Shown here one piece after another: positions 1 to 12,283 of a stretch of DNA of 64,000 bases. Position 1 is the first letter of the stretch, and the number at the start of each line of letters is the position of its first letter. The notes beneath the pieces are model-generated. The model was not told where the DNA came from and did no database searches. It was given only the letters and a program-made list of their open reading frames with translations. A program made the translations under genes and the position numbers. Origin of the DNA: Toxorhynchites rutilus septentrionalis (taxonomy: Eukaryota; Arthropoda; Insecta; Diptera; Culicidae); contig NC_073745.1 in the NCBI RefSeq assembly GCF_029784135.1, positions 278,291,803 to 278,355,802 of the forward strand. Reading direction: 5' to 3'.

Positions 1-1374
1 TGCGGATGGCTTATTTATATCAAATAAGTTGGAAACGGGCGGAAAGGAATATATTAGTTGCTTGTTATTGACGGTACGGGTAGGGAAGCACACAAATCGG
101 CAGAACAAATGTATAGGAAAATTTGAATGCTTCCAGTTTTCATTAATTTACACCGTTTAGGGATTAAAAAATTGTAATGTATCAAACAAATCTTAAAGAA
201 CTTCCGATTCGATCGGTATGCAAATCGTCAGAATTCGTTTGTAGTGGAACTAGTTACTAACGTTAACTTTATTTCATAAAAACGTGACCTTTTTTCTGAT
301 TTGGGTTTTAAACAACATGGGGAAATAAATTTCATTAAATTTTGAAAAAAGCTCCATAAATATGGATGATACGGTGACTTTTTTTTATCCCATTTATTAT
401 GTTTGAGGCTCATTAGCATTTTTGCTGTAAAAGAGCCGAATTTTAATCGTGTACATGTCACATGGTTATCATATCTATGATTAGCACATTACACACAGTT
501 GCCATTCGCCAGTATTCCTTCTATACCATTACATATGGTACATTCACACAGTAGCCATTTAGGCGTAAGAGTATTCTTTTCTGTTCTTCCATTATCCAGC
601 TAGACCACCGGACAGCGGACACAGTTGATTGATCATTGGTGAGTTATTTATAGAACAGCAGCCCGATGTGTCTTGCAGAGCAGAGCAGTTGTATGGATGA
701 ATCGATCTTATTTCGACCGTGGATCGATCTCCATCGCTGATGATTGTTGCGTGGACGTAGCTATTCTGTAACAACACAAAGATGGTCAATGAGGCCCCTG
801 AGTTTGGAACTCACGATCGATCGCTTACTAAGCGAACGCGCAACCATTGTGGCTACGGAGATCCCCCGATACGGTGACTGTTCGATATTACTATCACAAA
901 TATGGTTCATGACTCATGCGGTGATCTAAAAACGTTTCCCTAAAGATTTCACCGACGTGACGATCACAAGCGTTGGCGGATGTCCAATATATCAACGAAT
1001 AAATATTTTCCTTTCCGCATTCCGTTAGAAAAAATCAAATCACTGGGATTGACAACTACAAATGGCAATGTCAATGCATTTTCCATTCTCAACACACTAT
1101 TGGCCAGCCAAAGCGGAACTTAACTTGCCATATTTCTCTTCTCTTGAATGCAATCTACGGTCGACTAGTTTGCACAGCAAGTATTGCACTGGTAGTGGTG
1201 TATGAAAATAACAACAACACACAGAACCGTTTCAATATTTTTTGTATCAGAAAATATCGTAGTCAACATCGTCGTCATAACTTCAAGTAAACAAGGTAAC
1301 CTGGTACTTGAGGCCAACGTTGTCAGATTAACGCTCTGCATTGTCATACCCTGCCCGCTGCATACCGTTCTGAA
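1..1374. other. Non-coding stretch, no gene recognised
   Basis: AT-rich DNA with stop codons in all frames. The longest open frames are under 80 codons and none resembles a known protein. I saw no tandem array, target duplication or terminal inverted repeat here. Confidence 0.5.
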
Positions 1375-1990
1375 TCATATTCCGGACGCTTAACGTATAT
1401 GATGCAGATAACAGATTTTTAGTAAATTAGTTCAATATGCTTTTAAGCTTTCTACTTTGATACCTATTTGATTGAAAACATAAAAAATCATCGAATAAAA
1501 TGCTTTTCAAAACAAGCGAATAAGAATCAAACTTCGGAAACTATTTATAGAAAAAATCTAATTTCGGACAGATTAAATTCAAAATTCGGACACTTTATTT
1601 TGTAATTTTTTGAACGAAAATAACATTACACTTGATTATATTTTATAGTCAACTGCGAAACACTTACCAACAATCACAGTAACCTGATAACGATGATGAG
1701 AACTGATGAAACACGAGAGAAATTTGAATATCGATGAAGGGGTAAATTCTACGTGCTCACGCTAAGCAAACGTCAAACACAAACGATACTAAGTAATGCT
1801 GTTGGATTTTTTCCTACTATGTAATAATTCAAATGTAATTCTCAAATGAAGTGATAGTGAAACCAAGGGATTACTCTAAAAAAGCAATAGTGATATTTAT
1901 TTTATAGTTATATCATCAGTGCATTAAGCATTTCAATATATTAGAACAAAGTGTCCGAAATATGATGTTGTCCTAAATATTATTTAGAAC
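1375..1990. repeat. Probable degenerate copy of the 'CCGGAC' TIR element
   Basis: Phrases such as TTCCGGACGCTTAA near 1376, AATTTCGGACAGATT near 1560, AAATTCGGACACTTTATT near 1590 and AAGTGTCCGAAATATG near 1951 echo the ends and sub-terminal parts of the element at 27873-30408. The match is patchy and the borders are uncertain. No coding capacity is seen. Confidence 0.3.
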
Positions 1991-2032
1991 GGTATAATAG
2001 CATTGGACAGTCTCGTATGTGTATTGAATGTG

Positions 2033-2350
2033 CAACTGAGAGGGCCCGGATTGTTTGTACCAATCGACCAATCAGAACGCGGGATACGTCGTTTAGACAA
2101 TGCTCGACATTTTTCAATTATTCGATAGTTAGTTCCATAAACTGTATTATTTACTCCATTGGAATAAATTTTTAGGGACTGCCAAAATCAATTAATGTCA
2201 ATATCTCATAAATCCACTTGCAAAGACTGAGCTATAAGTGCTTAAAATTGGACAATTTTCGCAATGCGATGGGGTTTTTTCAATTTGTACGCCCAATATG
2301 TTCCCGAAAGACACAATTCTACGAAGCAAAATCGAAATTCATTTTCTTTC
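2033..2350 (-). repeat. Fragment of dispersed repeat family E
   Basis: The segment shares order and wording with 31440-31720 in inverse orientation: a GACAATGCTCGAC phrase, a conserved AATTGGACAATTTTC block, and TGTTCCCGAAAGACA near 2300 that matches the inverse of 31475-31490. It lacks the 95-bp tandem units seen in the longer copies at 19320-20150 and 31723-32095. Confidence 0.5.
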
Positions 2351-2539
2351 AAAATTCTGAAAACTAGATATTCAAGAATATTTCCTGTATCGAAATTCCC
2401 TCTCTTTTTTTAATTGAATGCAACCATATATCTGTAACACAGATGTGAAGCAATACACATGTAATGATCAATGTATGTACCGATCATTACATGTGTATTG
2501 TTTCACATCATTTTGCAGTGTGAATAATTATTCGTCTCG

Positions 2540-3200
2540 CCCAAAATTTAATTTTCGTTATCACTCCACGTTTTCTTTCCACTTTCGAACGAAGATCAAT
2601 TTCGTTAGCGCAAACATCAAATGGACTAACAACGCTTGTCAATTTGTAATTGTAGAAGATATGCGAATTGAATTTTTCGAACTTTTCCATTTTTTTTTCA
2701 GAGTTTTCCGAAAATTTCCGTTTGGTTGAAATATGTGAATTGCTTTATGGAACCCCCTCTCCATTCCAGAGGAGGGAGGGGTGTCATACCATCATAGAAA
2801 CATTTCTCGTACCCAGAAATCCTCACATCCCAAATTTGGCTCAATTTGCTTGATTATTTCTCGAGTTAAGCAGAAGTTTGTTTTTTATTTGTATGGCAGA
2901 CCTCCCCCCCCCCCTTAGAGAGAGGGGAGGAGTGCCTATTCACCATAGAAACATTTCGTGCTCCCTAAAACCTTCACATGCGAAATCAGATTACGTTTGT
3001 TTGATTAATGGCCGAGTAATGCAGAAATGTGTGTTTCATTTGTATGACAGCCCTCCCTTTAAGAGGGGGGAGAGGTCTCCAACTATCATAAGAACCTTCC
3101 CCGATCCCAAAAACCCCTACATACCAACTTTCATGTCGATCGGTTCAGTAGCTTCCGAGTCCATAAGAATCAGACAGACAGAAGGACTGACAGACATCAC
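2540..3200 (+). repeat. Dispersed repeat with three degenerate ~130-bp units, LINE-tail-like
   Basis: Three related units each carry a run like CCTCC...GAGAGGGG, then CCATAGAAACATTTC, then a phrase on adding or omitting a residue from CTCGAGTAATGCAGAA. The unit ends with CATGTCGATCGGTTCAG followed by AGACAGACAGAAGGACTGAC, a wording typical of RTE-type LINE 3' tails in insects (family knowledge, not tested). A second copy lies inverted at 41330-41830, which shows this is a mobile repeat and not local sequence. No RTE coding region is present. Confidence 0.55.
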
Positions 3201-3203
3201 TCC

Positions 3204-3206
<3 letters not shown>

Positions 3207-3292
<86 letters not shown>
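3207..3292. repeat. (TA)n microsatellite, about 43 units
   Basis: An uninterrupted TA dinucleotide tract directly after the LINE-like tail at 2540-3200. This suggests the tract grew from the element's 3' tail or its target site. The length is likely to vary between individuals and to be error-prone in assembly. Confidence 0.97.
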
Positions 3293-3293
<1 letters not shown>

Positions 3294-6278
3294 CCGTTCA
3301 CTTCTGATTCTTCAACGATGGTTATACTCTTCCCAATTACCAATCATAGATGATTCCACGTAGCAATTGTTGTCGATACAGAATATCTCCGTCGGGCGAC
3401 GCATCTTAGCCTGCAAGTGAATATGAGGCCTTCATTATCACAGGCAAGACATCGAATTTTTCAGTCATTTGAACTGGTTCGGAACATTTGAACCACTTCT
3501 GACCCGCTTCGGATCCTATCACACTATTAGGAACCGAAACGCACGGCTTTCCTTAATGGGAAAGTCAAGAGATTTCGCAGGTGTCGTGTATCAAAGGCCT
3601 GCGGATATGCAGGTTAGTTCATACGATAGTTAGGTAACGGATCTGGGTATACTGTTATATTGGTTTTGCAACTCTACAACAAGAAAAAACTTAACATGAG
3701 CAGCCCATTTCATTGAGTGCAAAAGAAATCACCATTCCTGTTTCCGGCAATTTGAAAACCTGTTCATACTGCCCCAGTAGCTACCATGTGTTGCACAAGT
3801 TCACACTTCATGAACACCAGCTGGGTTAATCTACACGACGAGAGACTTCTCGGCAGAACATAGTAGCGACGATGCAAACAAGTATTGCAAATATTTGATC
3901 CTAAAACATTTGCCAGGGGCAAATTGAAAGTAAAGGCTTGATTTCTGCTTTATTTCCGTTTCCACATTTTTTTGTCGGAAGGTTCCCATCCTGGTGAAAA
4001 GCACATGTACACACACATACAGTTCTACTACTGCGGCATTGGGTACTGATTGTGTCTTCTTGCCTACACAAATCAAGATTATGCCTGATCTGCGTCACCG
4101 GTCATGAGAGAAATGGATACGTCTCGATAGGAAAATAGTGCGGAGTGTGTTATCCAGTCGACGTTTCTCGAAAATCCGTGGAAGAACAATGGCATCATGA
4201 AAAGTCCTGGGGTCACTACGGTCGGCTCGGTTGGTTCTGTTAGGTCTTCGACAGAAAAAAATGTGAATATGCCTAACATTTTTTTCTGCTTGCCATTCCT
4301 CCCCAGATCCGTTCAGTTTTACTTTTTTCTCTCCGCACGCCAACCTGTCAAGCCAGCAGCATTGCCTTTCATCTTTGCGAGATGAAAGAGAAGTGACACT
4401 TGGAATACTGATTCGGTTGGTGCGATACTGTGGGATGTGATTGGTCCCCGTGCGGAACATTGTCACTTTTGCTTCGAGAGTTTCTTGCATGTGATTAATG
4501 GCAGGTCGGGAAAGTTTTGTTTGCATTGGAACTGTTTTGGCATCCACTCAAGCCGAAACCGTTCTTGCGCGAGCAAACGTGACAAGGTGAAGAACGTGCA
4601 GAAGATTGATTGTGTATTCTAACCATATGATTAATGAAGTTTGATTGATCTTCAGGACCGTGAATAATGTGGTTAGCGTTATTTGGTGCACTGCTGGAAG
4701 CAGTATGAGACGGTCGTCGTCTGATGTGTGTCAGGCTATCGACGGCGTTTTTCGTTGTTGCACAAATAATGTGCGAATTTCTCTGACCTTGAGAATAACC
4801 TCCAACTAACATCTGTTTTGCCAACGTTGTGTTAATTTAATGATAGCATAATCACAACCAGCATAGCCCTGTTCGTCTCGCGTGACATGTTTTTAGCATC
4901 GTCGCTTCTGTCCGCAATAATTCTGTGTGGAAAAATGTCCCTTTATGTGGTAGCAATTACATCAAACATCCCACGTGGCATCCATCAAGCGTAATATGGT
5001 AGCATTTGTAGTACGCATACACTAACATCAAAAGCGAGTCAAACGAAACACCAGCGAGAAGCCAACAACGAAACAACAAATTTCTTTCAAGCATTCCACG
5101 CACCATCCACCCACATAAATTTACATACAGCACCGAGTTGACACCAACAGTTACACGTAACCATCCGGGATCCCATTCCCAGTGCTAACGATGTAACGCC
5201 GGATATGCAAACGAAAACTGGTTGGTATGCAGCTTCGAAAGCATCAAGCATTGCCGAAACACTGATAAAAAAATGTTTGAAAAGCTGAACGTCAAAAACA
5301 GGTATCATAATTATTAAAAAAAAAGTCACATATGTTTAACAATAAATAATTTCTTTAATGAGGTTGTTATATTTGCAATATATTCCGGGTATTTGTGACC
5401 TATCGCCAGTGGGGGGATATGGGGGCGAAAGTGAAAAATGTAGCATGTGACATATTTCTGGAATATACAGTATTGGAAACAAAAAAGTAAACAGCATTAC
5501 GCAGCATATTTTATTTTTTTAACTCATTTAAATTTTGATGCAAATTATTTATACAATGGAAAGAATGTGTGCAATTCAGTTTTCAATTCATTTGTGATTT
5601 ATTTTATCCGAATTCGTTTATTTTTTTACAATATTTAGTATATTCTTGATGATTCTCGATTACGATTCCACGCTGCCTGAATGCCTTGCCAAAACTCGTT
5701 CTGATTTTTCCGAATAAATTTTTCCATCTGATATTATCCACAGGGGCTCCATGGAGTTGAGACTTGAGGACTGGGGTGACCACTCTAGCAATCGAATCTT
5801 CTTGGGCATTAAATAATGCATCGCAGTCTTCGAAGTGTATTTCAGAGCATTTTCTTGTTGGACTTTCCAACTTCATTTTATAATGAGGTGTAATATTGCT
5901 TAAGAACTATCCCATGAAGGGATTATAAAAAAATAACTTTTATTTTATCTTTATTGCCACTTGTTAATTTTACATCCACACTTGCGACATTTTATCGCGT
6001 TCCGAACCTAATCCAAAAACTGTTTCCTCATGATGTCAGCAAAAGTCCTGCCCATGGCAACTAGGTCACAATCGCGCCATCGATTATTGCTGATTCTCCA
6101 TGATTCGAAGTCCAACGTGTGTCATCAAGAATGCACATGTTTTTCAATGTCCAATGCGGTTGGCTTCCTGTCGTCAGGTGTAGGGTTGCTGTGTGGAATA
6201 CTGCTGATGAATTATTTTGTTGGTGGCGCCGAGTCCACGATCGATTGATACTCATGGGTTATTATCACTCATTTATGC
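3293..6278. other. Non-coding stretch, no gene recognised
   Basis: Stop codons break all frames. The longest frames, minus strand 4495-4824 (109 codons) and 4095-4547 (150 codons), have serine-, asparagine- and arginine-rich translations without a known domain. I consider them chance. A minus-strand frame at 5604-5876 (90 codons) reads more like protein but has no recognised match. Confidence 0.4.
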
Positions 6279-6350
6279 AACAGCACCAGTGGCTAAGTGG
6301 ATTGCGTGGTCGTGTAAAACAGCCTTGCATTCCAGCCGGCCTTGGTTGAC
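6279..6350 (+). repeat. Possible tRNA-like SINE fragment
   Basis: CACCAGTGGCTAAGTGGATT resembles an RNA polymerase III A box, and the following GCATTCCAGCCGGCCTTGG sits where a B box would be expected but is degenerate. No tail or target duplication is seen. This could be chance similarity. Confidence 0.25.
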
Positions 6351-6884
6351 ATCGTTGACATCGTTTGGATTACCTTTTTTTTGGGTACAATCCCAAGCTG
6401 ACGTTCAGTCTGAAGGAAAGAAATGTCTGCTCCCATACATATGAACATTTTAATTCTTTTGAAAAGGATGCTTTTATTTGTTCATATCACCCTTCAGCAC
6501 ACGAAATTTTTTTTTTCTGCCGAAGATGAAATGTTTTCTGCTAACGCTAGTTTGGGTGTACATTCATGCTTTAATACTTCGTCAACTATGTGGTCGTGTT
6601 TCCTATTTAAATCATAATTTCATCCATTCCATTCCATTTACTCACACAATTAGCAGAAGAACTTGCAGCAATCTTTTAAAATATACAGTCATTCATTCAT
6701 TGAGAAATAATTTAGATGCAACTTCGAGAAAATTATTAATAAACCTACGGTAGTCCTACGTTAAGTTCGCGGTTATATCACAAATATTACCTTCCTTTGG
6801 TTAAAAAATTAAATACGTATATTTTTTATTTGCGCTTGGAGGGCAACATTGTGAGTTACAGTGATCTGATAATCGATTTTGACG
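6351..6884. other. Non-coding, nothing recognised
   Basis: Only short chance open frames. The phrase CGTCAACTATGTGGTCGTGTT near 6581 recurs with one change near 32821, hinting at an old repeat, but the shared part is too short to define a family. Confidence 0.4.
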
Positions 6885-7345
6885 TGGTACTACGTGGTAC
6901 TAACCGGAGTATATGGGGGGTAAAATGAAAACCTAAACACAGAACATGCAGGAAAAAAATGAAAGATTCCGAATGCTTATAACTCGAACATTTCTTACTG
7001 GATCGGAAAAATGTTAGCATCAATTGATAGGGAATATTTCTACGCTTCTATCGCAGTTAATAAAATATTATTTGTCATTAGATAAACAATTGAATAACTG
7101 TAAAATGTTAAGCGTCATCTAAACGTTCTAACTGCCTCGTTTTGATTGGCCCCATTCACGGTTTCCCCAACACAGCCATCATAACCAAGCAGCCTTGGGG
7201 AAATCAGCACTGCAAATACAGGAAAGTATGGGGACTTTTGTTCTCACCGACATGTGTTCTCTAACACAGACTTCAAAACCAAGCAGCGTTGGAGAAATCG
7301 GTATTGCAAACACTTCATGTGTTGTATTTTTGTCCCGACTTTGTC
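6885..7345 (-). repeat. Dispersed repeat family E, inverted copy
   Basis: This is an inverse match of 19700-20150. It includes the inverse of the block with CATTCGAAATCTTTCATTTT, the block of GATAAACAATTGAATAACTG, and about two of the ~95-bp units that carry CAAAACCAAGCAGC, GGGGAAATC and a spaced TTTTGTTCTCACC. Homology is clear over about 450 bp. There is no open frame, so the family is non-coding. Confidence 0.7.
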
Positions 7346-7959
7346 CCGGACGACGGAATCCGTAAATTGCCAGAAATGTGGGAAAAAGTAGTGGCTAGCA
7401 ACGGCCTATAACGGGAGGCAACTAAAATTTTGGAATTTCCTCTTCAAGTTGTCAATAAAAGGAAGCGTACTTGATGAATATCTGATTAATTGAAATTAAA
7501 AATTAAAGATTATCCATAGTTGGAAAAAAATAGTGAACATTCGAAAATGATCCGTAACGCGAAGACGCTTTATCCGACCAAATCACGTATTGTCCATCTG
7601 CATGATGTTTTTATTGGAACGGAATCACAATTTTCTTCAGTCTCCTTCGCGGCATCTCGTTGGCTCAGTGAATCTTCGCACTAGAAAGAGAACAAAGTCC
7701 TTTTGCGTCCATAGTTTTGGCTTTTGGCTTCCATTACCTTGCTTGCGAGAAGTTTTTGGGGATCTTAGGATATGATAAACAGTGAAAGCCGCAACATTTT
7801 CGCTTATAACAATGTGTACCATATACTTTTTTCCGAGATCTCTGTGTAGTTCTTAAAATTGTACAGGAAAACTTGTTTTATATGCTTTTTTCTGCGAAAT
7901 GTTTTTACGCGATTTTCTTTTCTTTTGTGATTTTTTTGCGGTATAAGAAAAAAAATGAT
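7346..7959. other. Non-coding, nothing recognised
   Basis: AT-rich sequence with only short frames (longest about 61 codons). No repeat partner was seen in the window. Confidence 0.4.
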
Positions 7960-8340
7960 ATAATTTATGATATAAAAATCCCATCAATATGGGTATCAAA
8001 TGAAAGGGCTTGACTAATAGAATACAGTTATTTATGAAAAATGTAAATCTAAGATGGCGGCCAATGCTTAATGGCGGATTGCTTATTTTCTCAAAACCCC
8101 ATCAATATGTTTATCAATATTGATGGGATTTTGAGAAAATAAGCAATCCGCCATTTTGTACCGGCCGCCATCTTGGATTTCCAAGATCATGGAATACGCA
8201 GTTTCATAATGGTACCAGCGATAAAGATGTGTTCCAAATTTCAGATCAATCGGTCAGCAGGAAGTGGGCTAAATTTCTATTAATGTGGTTACAAAGTTAC
8301 AAAGTCTCAAACATACAAACGGGTCAACCTAGATAAAACC
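7960..8340. repeat. Dispersed repeat family C with internal hairpin
   Basis: The segment shares long phrases with 28380-28740: CCATCAATATGGGTATCAAATG, CAAGATGGCGGCC (in inverse), AAGATGTGTTCCAAATTTCAG and AACGGG near the end. It contains a hairpin with 39-bp arms (8070-8108 and 8117-8155) differing at one position. The closing wording, with a fixed block about fulfilling ATCAATCGGTCAGCAGG, is like the 3' tails of some non-LTR elements, but no coding part exists here. Confidence 0.6.
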
Positions 8341-8404
8341 GTTTAATAAATAAGTGCAAATCATAATTATATTACGTTTACCGAGAGAAAATACGTTTTT
8401 TTAT

Positions 8405-8449
8405 GACTCGATTATCCGGAGGATAATCAATACTCCGGATAATCGAGTC
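8405..8449. repeat. Short hairpin related to the 'GACTCGATTAT' MITE ends
   Basis: The arms GACTCGATTATCCGGA and its inverse enclose about 13 bases. The outer part GAGTCCGACCTG equals the right terminus of the element at 61355-61885, so this is probably a tiny relative or terminal remnant of that TA-flanked family. Confidence 0.5.
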
Positions 8450-8455
8450 CGACCT

Positions 8456-11321
8456 GTGCTAGGTTAGTGAGCACGATATTTGTTTGCCGGATAGTTCTCT
8501 CATATTATTGACATATTTCGAATAGGTGATAGCATTAAATTTTTCTCTTCTTACTTCAAACACTTCTTCTCAACACATAAACAAATGCTTCGAAATACTT
8601 TTACGTGGAAAGACAATGAATCTTTTAGATACAAAACGTGTAGTCATGTTGACGAGATATATGATCAAGATAACTCAATGTGCTCTTGACAGTTAAATCG
8701 TAATTTATGATATTTGTTTTATTGTTATAAAAAAAAGTAATGAAAATAACACAGCAAAGTACACAGTGTGTCAACTAAGATTGTTCAGTGGCATTGAAAA
8801 TCAACTTTTAGTTAAAGTTATTTCAATATTTGTTGATTTTATTATTCAAAGTAATCCTTCATCTTCAAAAGACCTTTCACATCGATTTCATAACGATTCT
8901 AACGTGTCTCAGCTCAATTTTAAATGACGTTAATTTTATCAAAAATGTTATTCCAATCTAACAGACGCGATTTCAGGCCAAAAATGGCGCACGGTTTGTG
9001 ACTTTTGATCCTACGCAATATTGTATATATGAACCCAAATTGCTGGATTGAGATATTCGGGTCGAATTTGGCGGATTTTGGCCATTCAATGCTTCAAAAC
9101 CCTTGAATAATATTCTCTACCAACCATTCGGTTAGTTGAAACATGATCCTTAGTTGGAACCGATGGTAGCTAAGTAGTTTGAGTCCAGGAACAAGAATGG
9201 AATATCAGATTACCGCTTTCGGTACTATGTTATTTAAAATGACGATAGAGACGATATTGATTTTTCAATTCTATTTTGAGAAAAATTAGCAACAGTTCTC
9301 CTCTCCACGAATTTTTGAAAGATTTTGCTAAAGTTTCCATCTTATCTCTTTACATAACCAACCAGAAACGCAGAGACGATAAGTCCATGTGAAGCGACAA
9401 GAATATAGTTAACCTCCTCTTCCGCAGCTCCATTATCCAATTACAGTCAGCGATAAAACAAGTCCAGCCAGAGACACGTGAATCGTGCCACGTGAGTTTA
9501 CGTGTCCAGAAAAATGCTGTCCCATTCGTCATGAAAAACTTTTATTGGATAAGCCCAACGCAGCACCAGGATAACGTTAAATCCCAATATTTCAGACGCA
9601 TCCGCATCCCTCTGGGGAATGTGTGCCTGGGGCAAATTGATTTATGTACGCACGCTGCTCAATAAATTTTATTCTTTATCCGGCGTTTGTCTCTGGAGGG
9701 AACTCCCTCCCAGTGGGACTGAAATTGCTGTTTGTAAAATTGATATTTACAGGATCTCACACCTTGTTGTTTACTTTGGATGTACGGCCAAGGGTACCAC
9801 TTGTCGCCCTTTATTTGCAATTTTAAATATTTAGACTGCAAATGACACTCCTCTTGTTGTGTTGTGACATGTAAAATGGTATCAATTGTGCTCAGGAAAC
9901 CTATATCAGTTGATTTTAATGTTGACTTTAATGCCCTAACCAATCAATATCAACACGTCCGGGTGCGATAAAAACCGGAATCATATTAGATGCAATAATT
10001 CAGTGCGTAGAGTTGCTTCCGTACTGAGGCCGGATGCTGTGCACTCCTACGTATCACTTCACAAACCATCTCCAGAGATAAGACCCTCCTGCCTGGGAAT
10101 GGAACAAACAGATTGACAAGATATACACCCTCTCTCGCCAACTATTCATGCTGGTCGTAATAAAATATCCTGCTACCTGGAGTGTCCTGAAGTGTGGAAA
10201 CTCATCTTAGATAGTGTCGGAGTAGTTGAGCATCTGGATGCCGCTGCTGCCCTACATTGTAAGCTGTACAAAGTCGGTGAAGCGGGTGAAATTGAGTCAA
10301 TGGCAAACACGAAGGAAATGCGCAACATATTCTATGTAGGCATCATACTTTTATATGCACACCATATAAAGTTTCATGAGGGTTTCTAATGCTCAGAAAG
10401 GCAAGTGATTGATTGTAAATTAGTTTTCTTCAAACGAAATAATTAGTCGAAAGCTGCTAGGATAAATGTCAGATGCAAAGATTGCCGAAAGGTAGCGTAT
10501 ATTTCGTTTGATTTTCTTTGATGGAAAGTTTGGGCTATACTGTGGTGGGATAGATGACTGGAAATAAAGCATTGAGATTTCCAAAACGAGTTCGGGAAAT
10601 CTGCATCCATCTTTTATCCGTTCTACAGCATAATTCGCTTTTAGTTTTGTAGATTACTGCGAAACTTTGGAAGAGTGGGCAGCTGTAGACGAAGGTGAGC
10701 TTTGACACGTCTTTTATAGCGATGAATGTTACTAAAATTCTACTACAAAACGTTACACAGCCTTCTCAGAATATTGACATTTTGTTCAACACGAAAACAT
10801 TCAATCTCATTGAAATTTAGGTTTGAACAAAGTCATTGTAGAATTTATGGGTAGGGGAGGACGGGGGAAGACGGCCACCGGGGTAAGATGGCCATTCTCT
10901 AGATCATGGGTTTTAAGATTTTTTTTATGGTAGATAATTTTTTATAGCAAAACTATTTGACGGAGCACTTGCATTTTTTAAATAATATAACAAATACTAT
11001 TTGCATTGACTTTACCTAACTGGGACAAACTCTATTTAGTGTTTTAGTAGTGAATATGGACATGTCCTGTGAAACCTATGTTACAATAGTAAACACACAA
11101 GTCTGTTCAGTGTGTTTGTATAGAAAACGGTATGCTTTAAAAGCATGTCATAGAATAATTGAGACACTTTTGCTTGACTCATAGCGGGTGCAAGGTAACC
11201 ACTATTGTAAGAGATGTGATTTGCCCTAAACGCACATTTGAACGCGCCCAAATGACGAATTGAATGAGAACATCATACCACTTGAATTGTTGGTTGAATA
11301 ACTTAAGACGCATTCATGACA
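8456..11321. other. Non-coding stretch, no gene recognised
   Basis: Mostly unique-looking DNA. No frame exceeds 100 codons or resembles a protein. A G-rich patch near 10852-10900, with GGGGGAAGACGGCC and GGGGTAAGATGGCC, looks like the end of a repeat, but I found no partner end. Confidence 0.4.
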
Positions 11322-11742
11322 AAGGGCCTGACCGGGTAAGGGAGTAAAAAGTGCCCCCAAATGAAATCACCAGCTTTAGGGCAAATATTGTATAGGATAT
11401 CAAATAATAAATGTTGGCGGTTTTTTTTTTAATCCTATGTGATTTAACATAGGGTCTATGGTGAAAAACGTACTTTTTTGTTTATTTCACGCCATCCTCA
11501 AAAGCTTCGAGATAAAACATTGGAAAAATACTGAATGTGCATCTTACTACGGTGTATCAAGAAAAATTATCAAAAAAAAAAGTTATCAAAAATGAAAGTA
11601 TATTGAAATTTTGAATTTTTTTTGGAGTTAGGGATTCAGTACAACTTTAATTCATATTTAAATGTGTTCCTACGGCTTTTCTAGATAGGTGTGATTTTTT
11701 TTCAGATTTTTTTTCAGTGTTGCGCGGTAAATTTTTTTTTAA
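11322..11742 (+). repeat. Left end of a 'GGGTAAGGGAGTAAAAAG' element, copy 1 of a tandem pair
   Basis: It starts with AAAGGGCCTGACCGGGTAAG and continues AATCACCAGCTTTAGGG, then ATAGGGTCTATGGTG and CATCTTACTACGGTGTATC. The same succession recurs at 11743-12050 in the same orientation. The terminal wording also matches both ends of the element at 61263-61953. Non-coding. Confidence 0.65.
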
Positions 11743-12050
11743 TAAGGGTCTGGCTGGGTAAGGGAGTAAAAAGTGTACCCACCAAATCACCAGCTCTAAG
11801 GAAAATATTGTATAGGGTACTAAATGAAACATTTTGGCACTAAATGAAACAAATGAAGCACCATGTATTTGAGTCCTTACATGGTACAACATAGGATCTA
11901 TGGTGAAAAATGCACCTTTTCGTTTTTTCACGTCATTCTCAAAGCTTTGAGACAAAAATATGAAAAAATACTGAAAGCAAATCTTACTGAGGTGTATCGA
12001 TAAATATATTCAAACCACTTTTCATCAAAAAATCTAATAATAAAAAAAAT
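11743..12050 (+). repeat. Left end of the same element, copy 2 of the tandem pair
   Basis: It begins TAAGGGTCTGGCTGGGTAAG, with AATCACCAGCTCTAAGG, CATAGGATCTATGGTG and AAATCTTACTGAGGTGTATC in the same order as copy 1. No matching right terminus is seen for either copy, so both look truncated, or the pair is a local duplication that has since diverged. Confidence 0.65.
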
Positions 12051-12130
12051 TGAAACACGCGGTACAAAAAAAATTATATATATATTTTCTGGTATTTCGA
12101 AATTTTGAAAAAATATATAATCATCTCATC

Positions 12131-12283
12131 ATTATCTTCGACACTTCACTAACTCGTAAAACGTAGTTCAATGGCGTGCCGTTTATTTCGTTTCCACCGT
12201 GAAGTGTATTCGAGAATCAGGCCCGAAATAAACGGCACGCCATTGAACTACGTTTTACGAGTTAGTGAAGTGTCGAAGATAAT
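12131..12283. repeat. Perfect inverted repeat, 60-bp arms, 33-base loop
   Basis: By eye the arms 12131-12190 and 12224-12283 are exact reverse complements. The loop is the terminal part of a MITE ending CGAGAATCAGGCCC. The structure arises because two copies of the MITE family seen complete at 20784-21143 abut tail to tail, with the second missing its own terminal ~34 bases. Confidence 0.95.

Noticed and set aside
2878..3363. Plus-strand frame of 161 codons with a long I-Y repeat
   Set aside because: The Ile-Tyr run is the translation of the (TA)n tract, and the rest is repeat DNA.
4095..4824. Overlapping minus-strand frames of 109 and 150 codons
   Set aside because: The translations are rich in S, N, R and H without a domain, and both strands are open over the same bases, which is typical of chance frames.
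5604..5876. Minus-strand frame of 90 codons that reads protein-like
   Set aside because: No recognisable motif, no neighbouring coding segment and no transposon borders around it. It may be a decayed fragment, but I cannot support that.
6279..6350. A true tRNA gene
   Set aside because: Only an A-box-like word is present. No cloverleaf with acceptor and T-stem pairing could be drawn.
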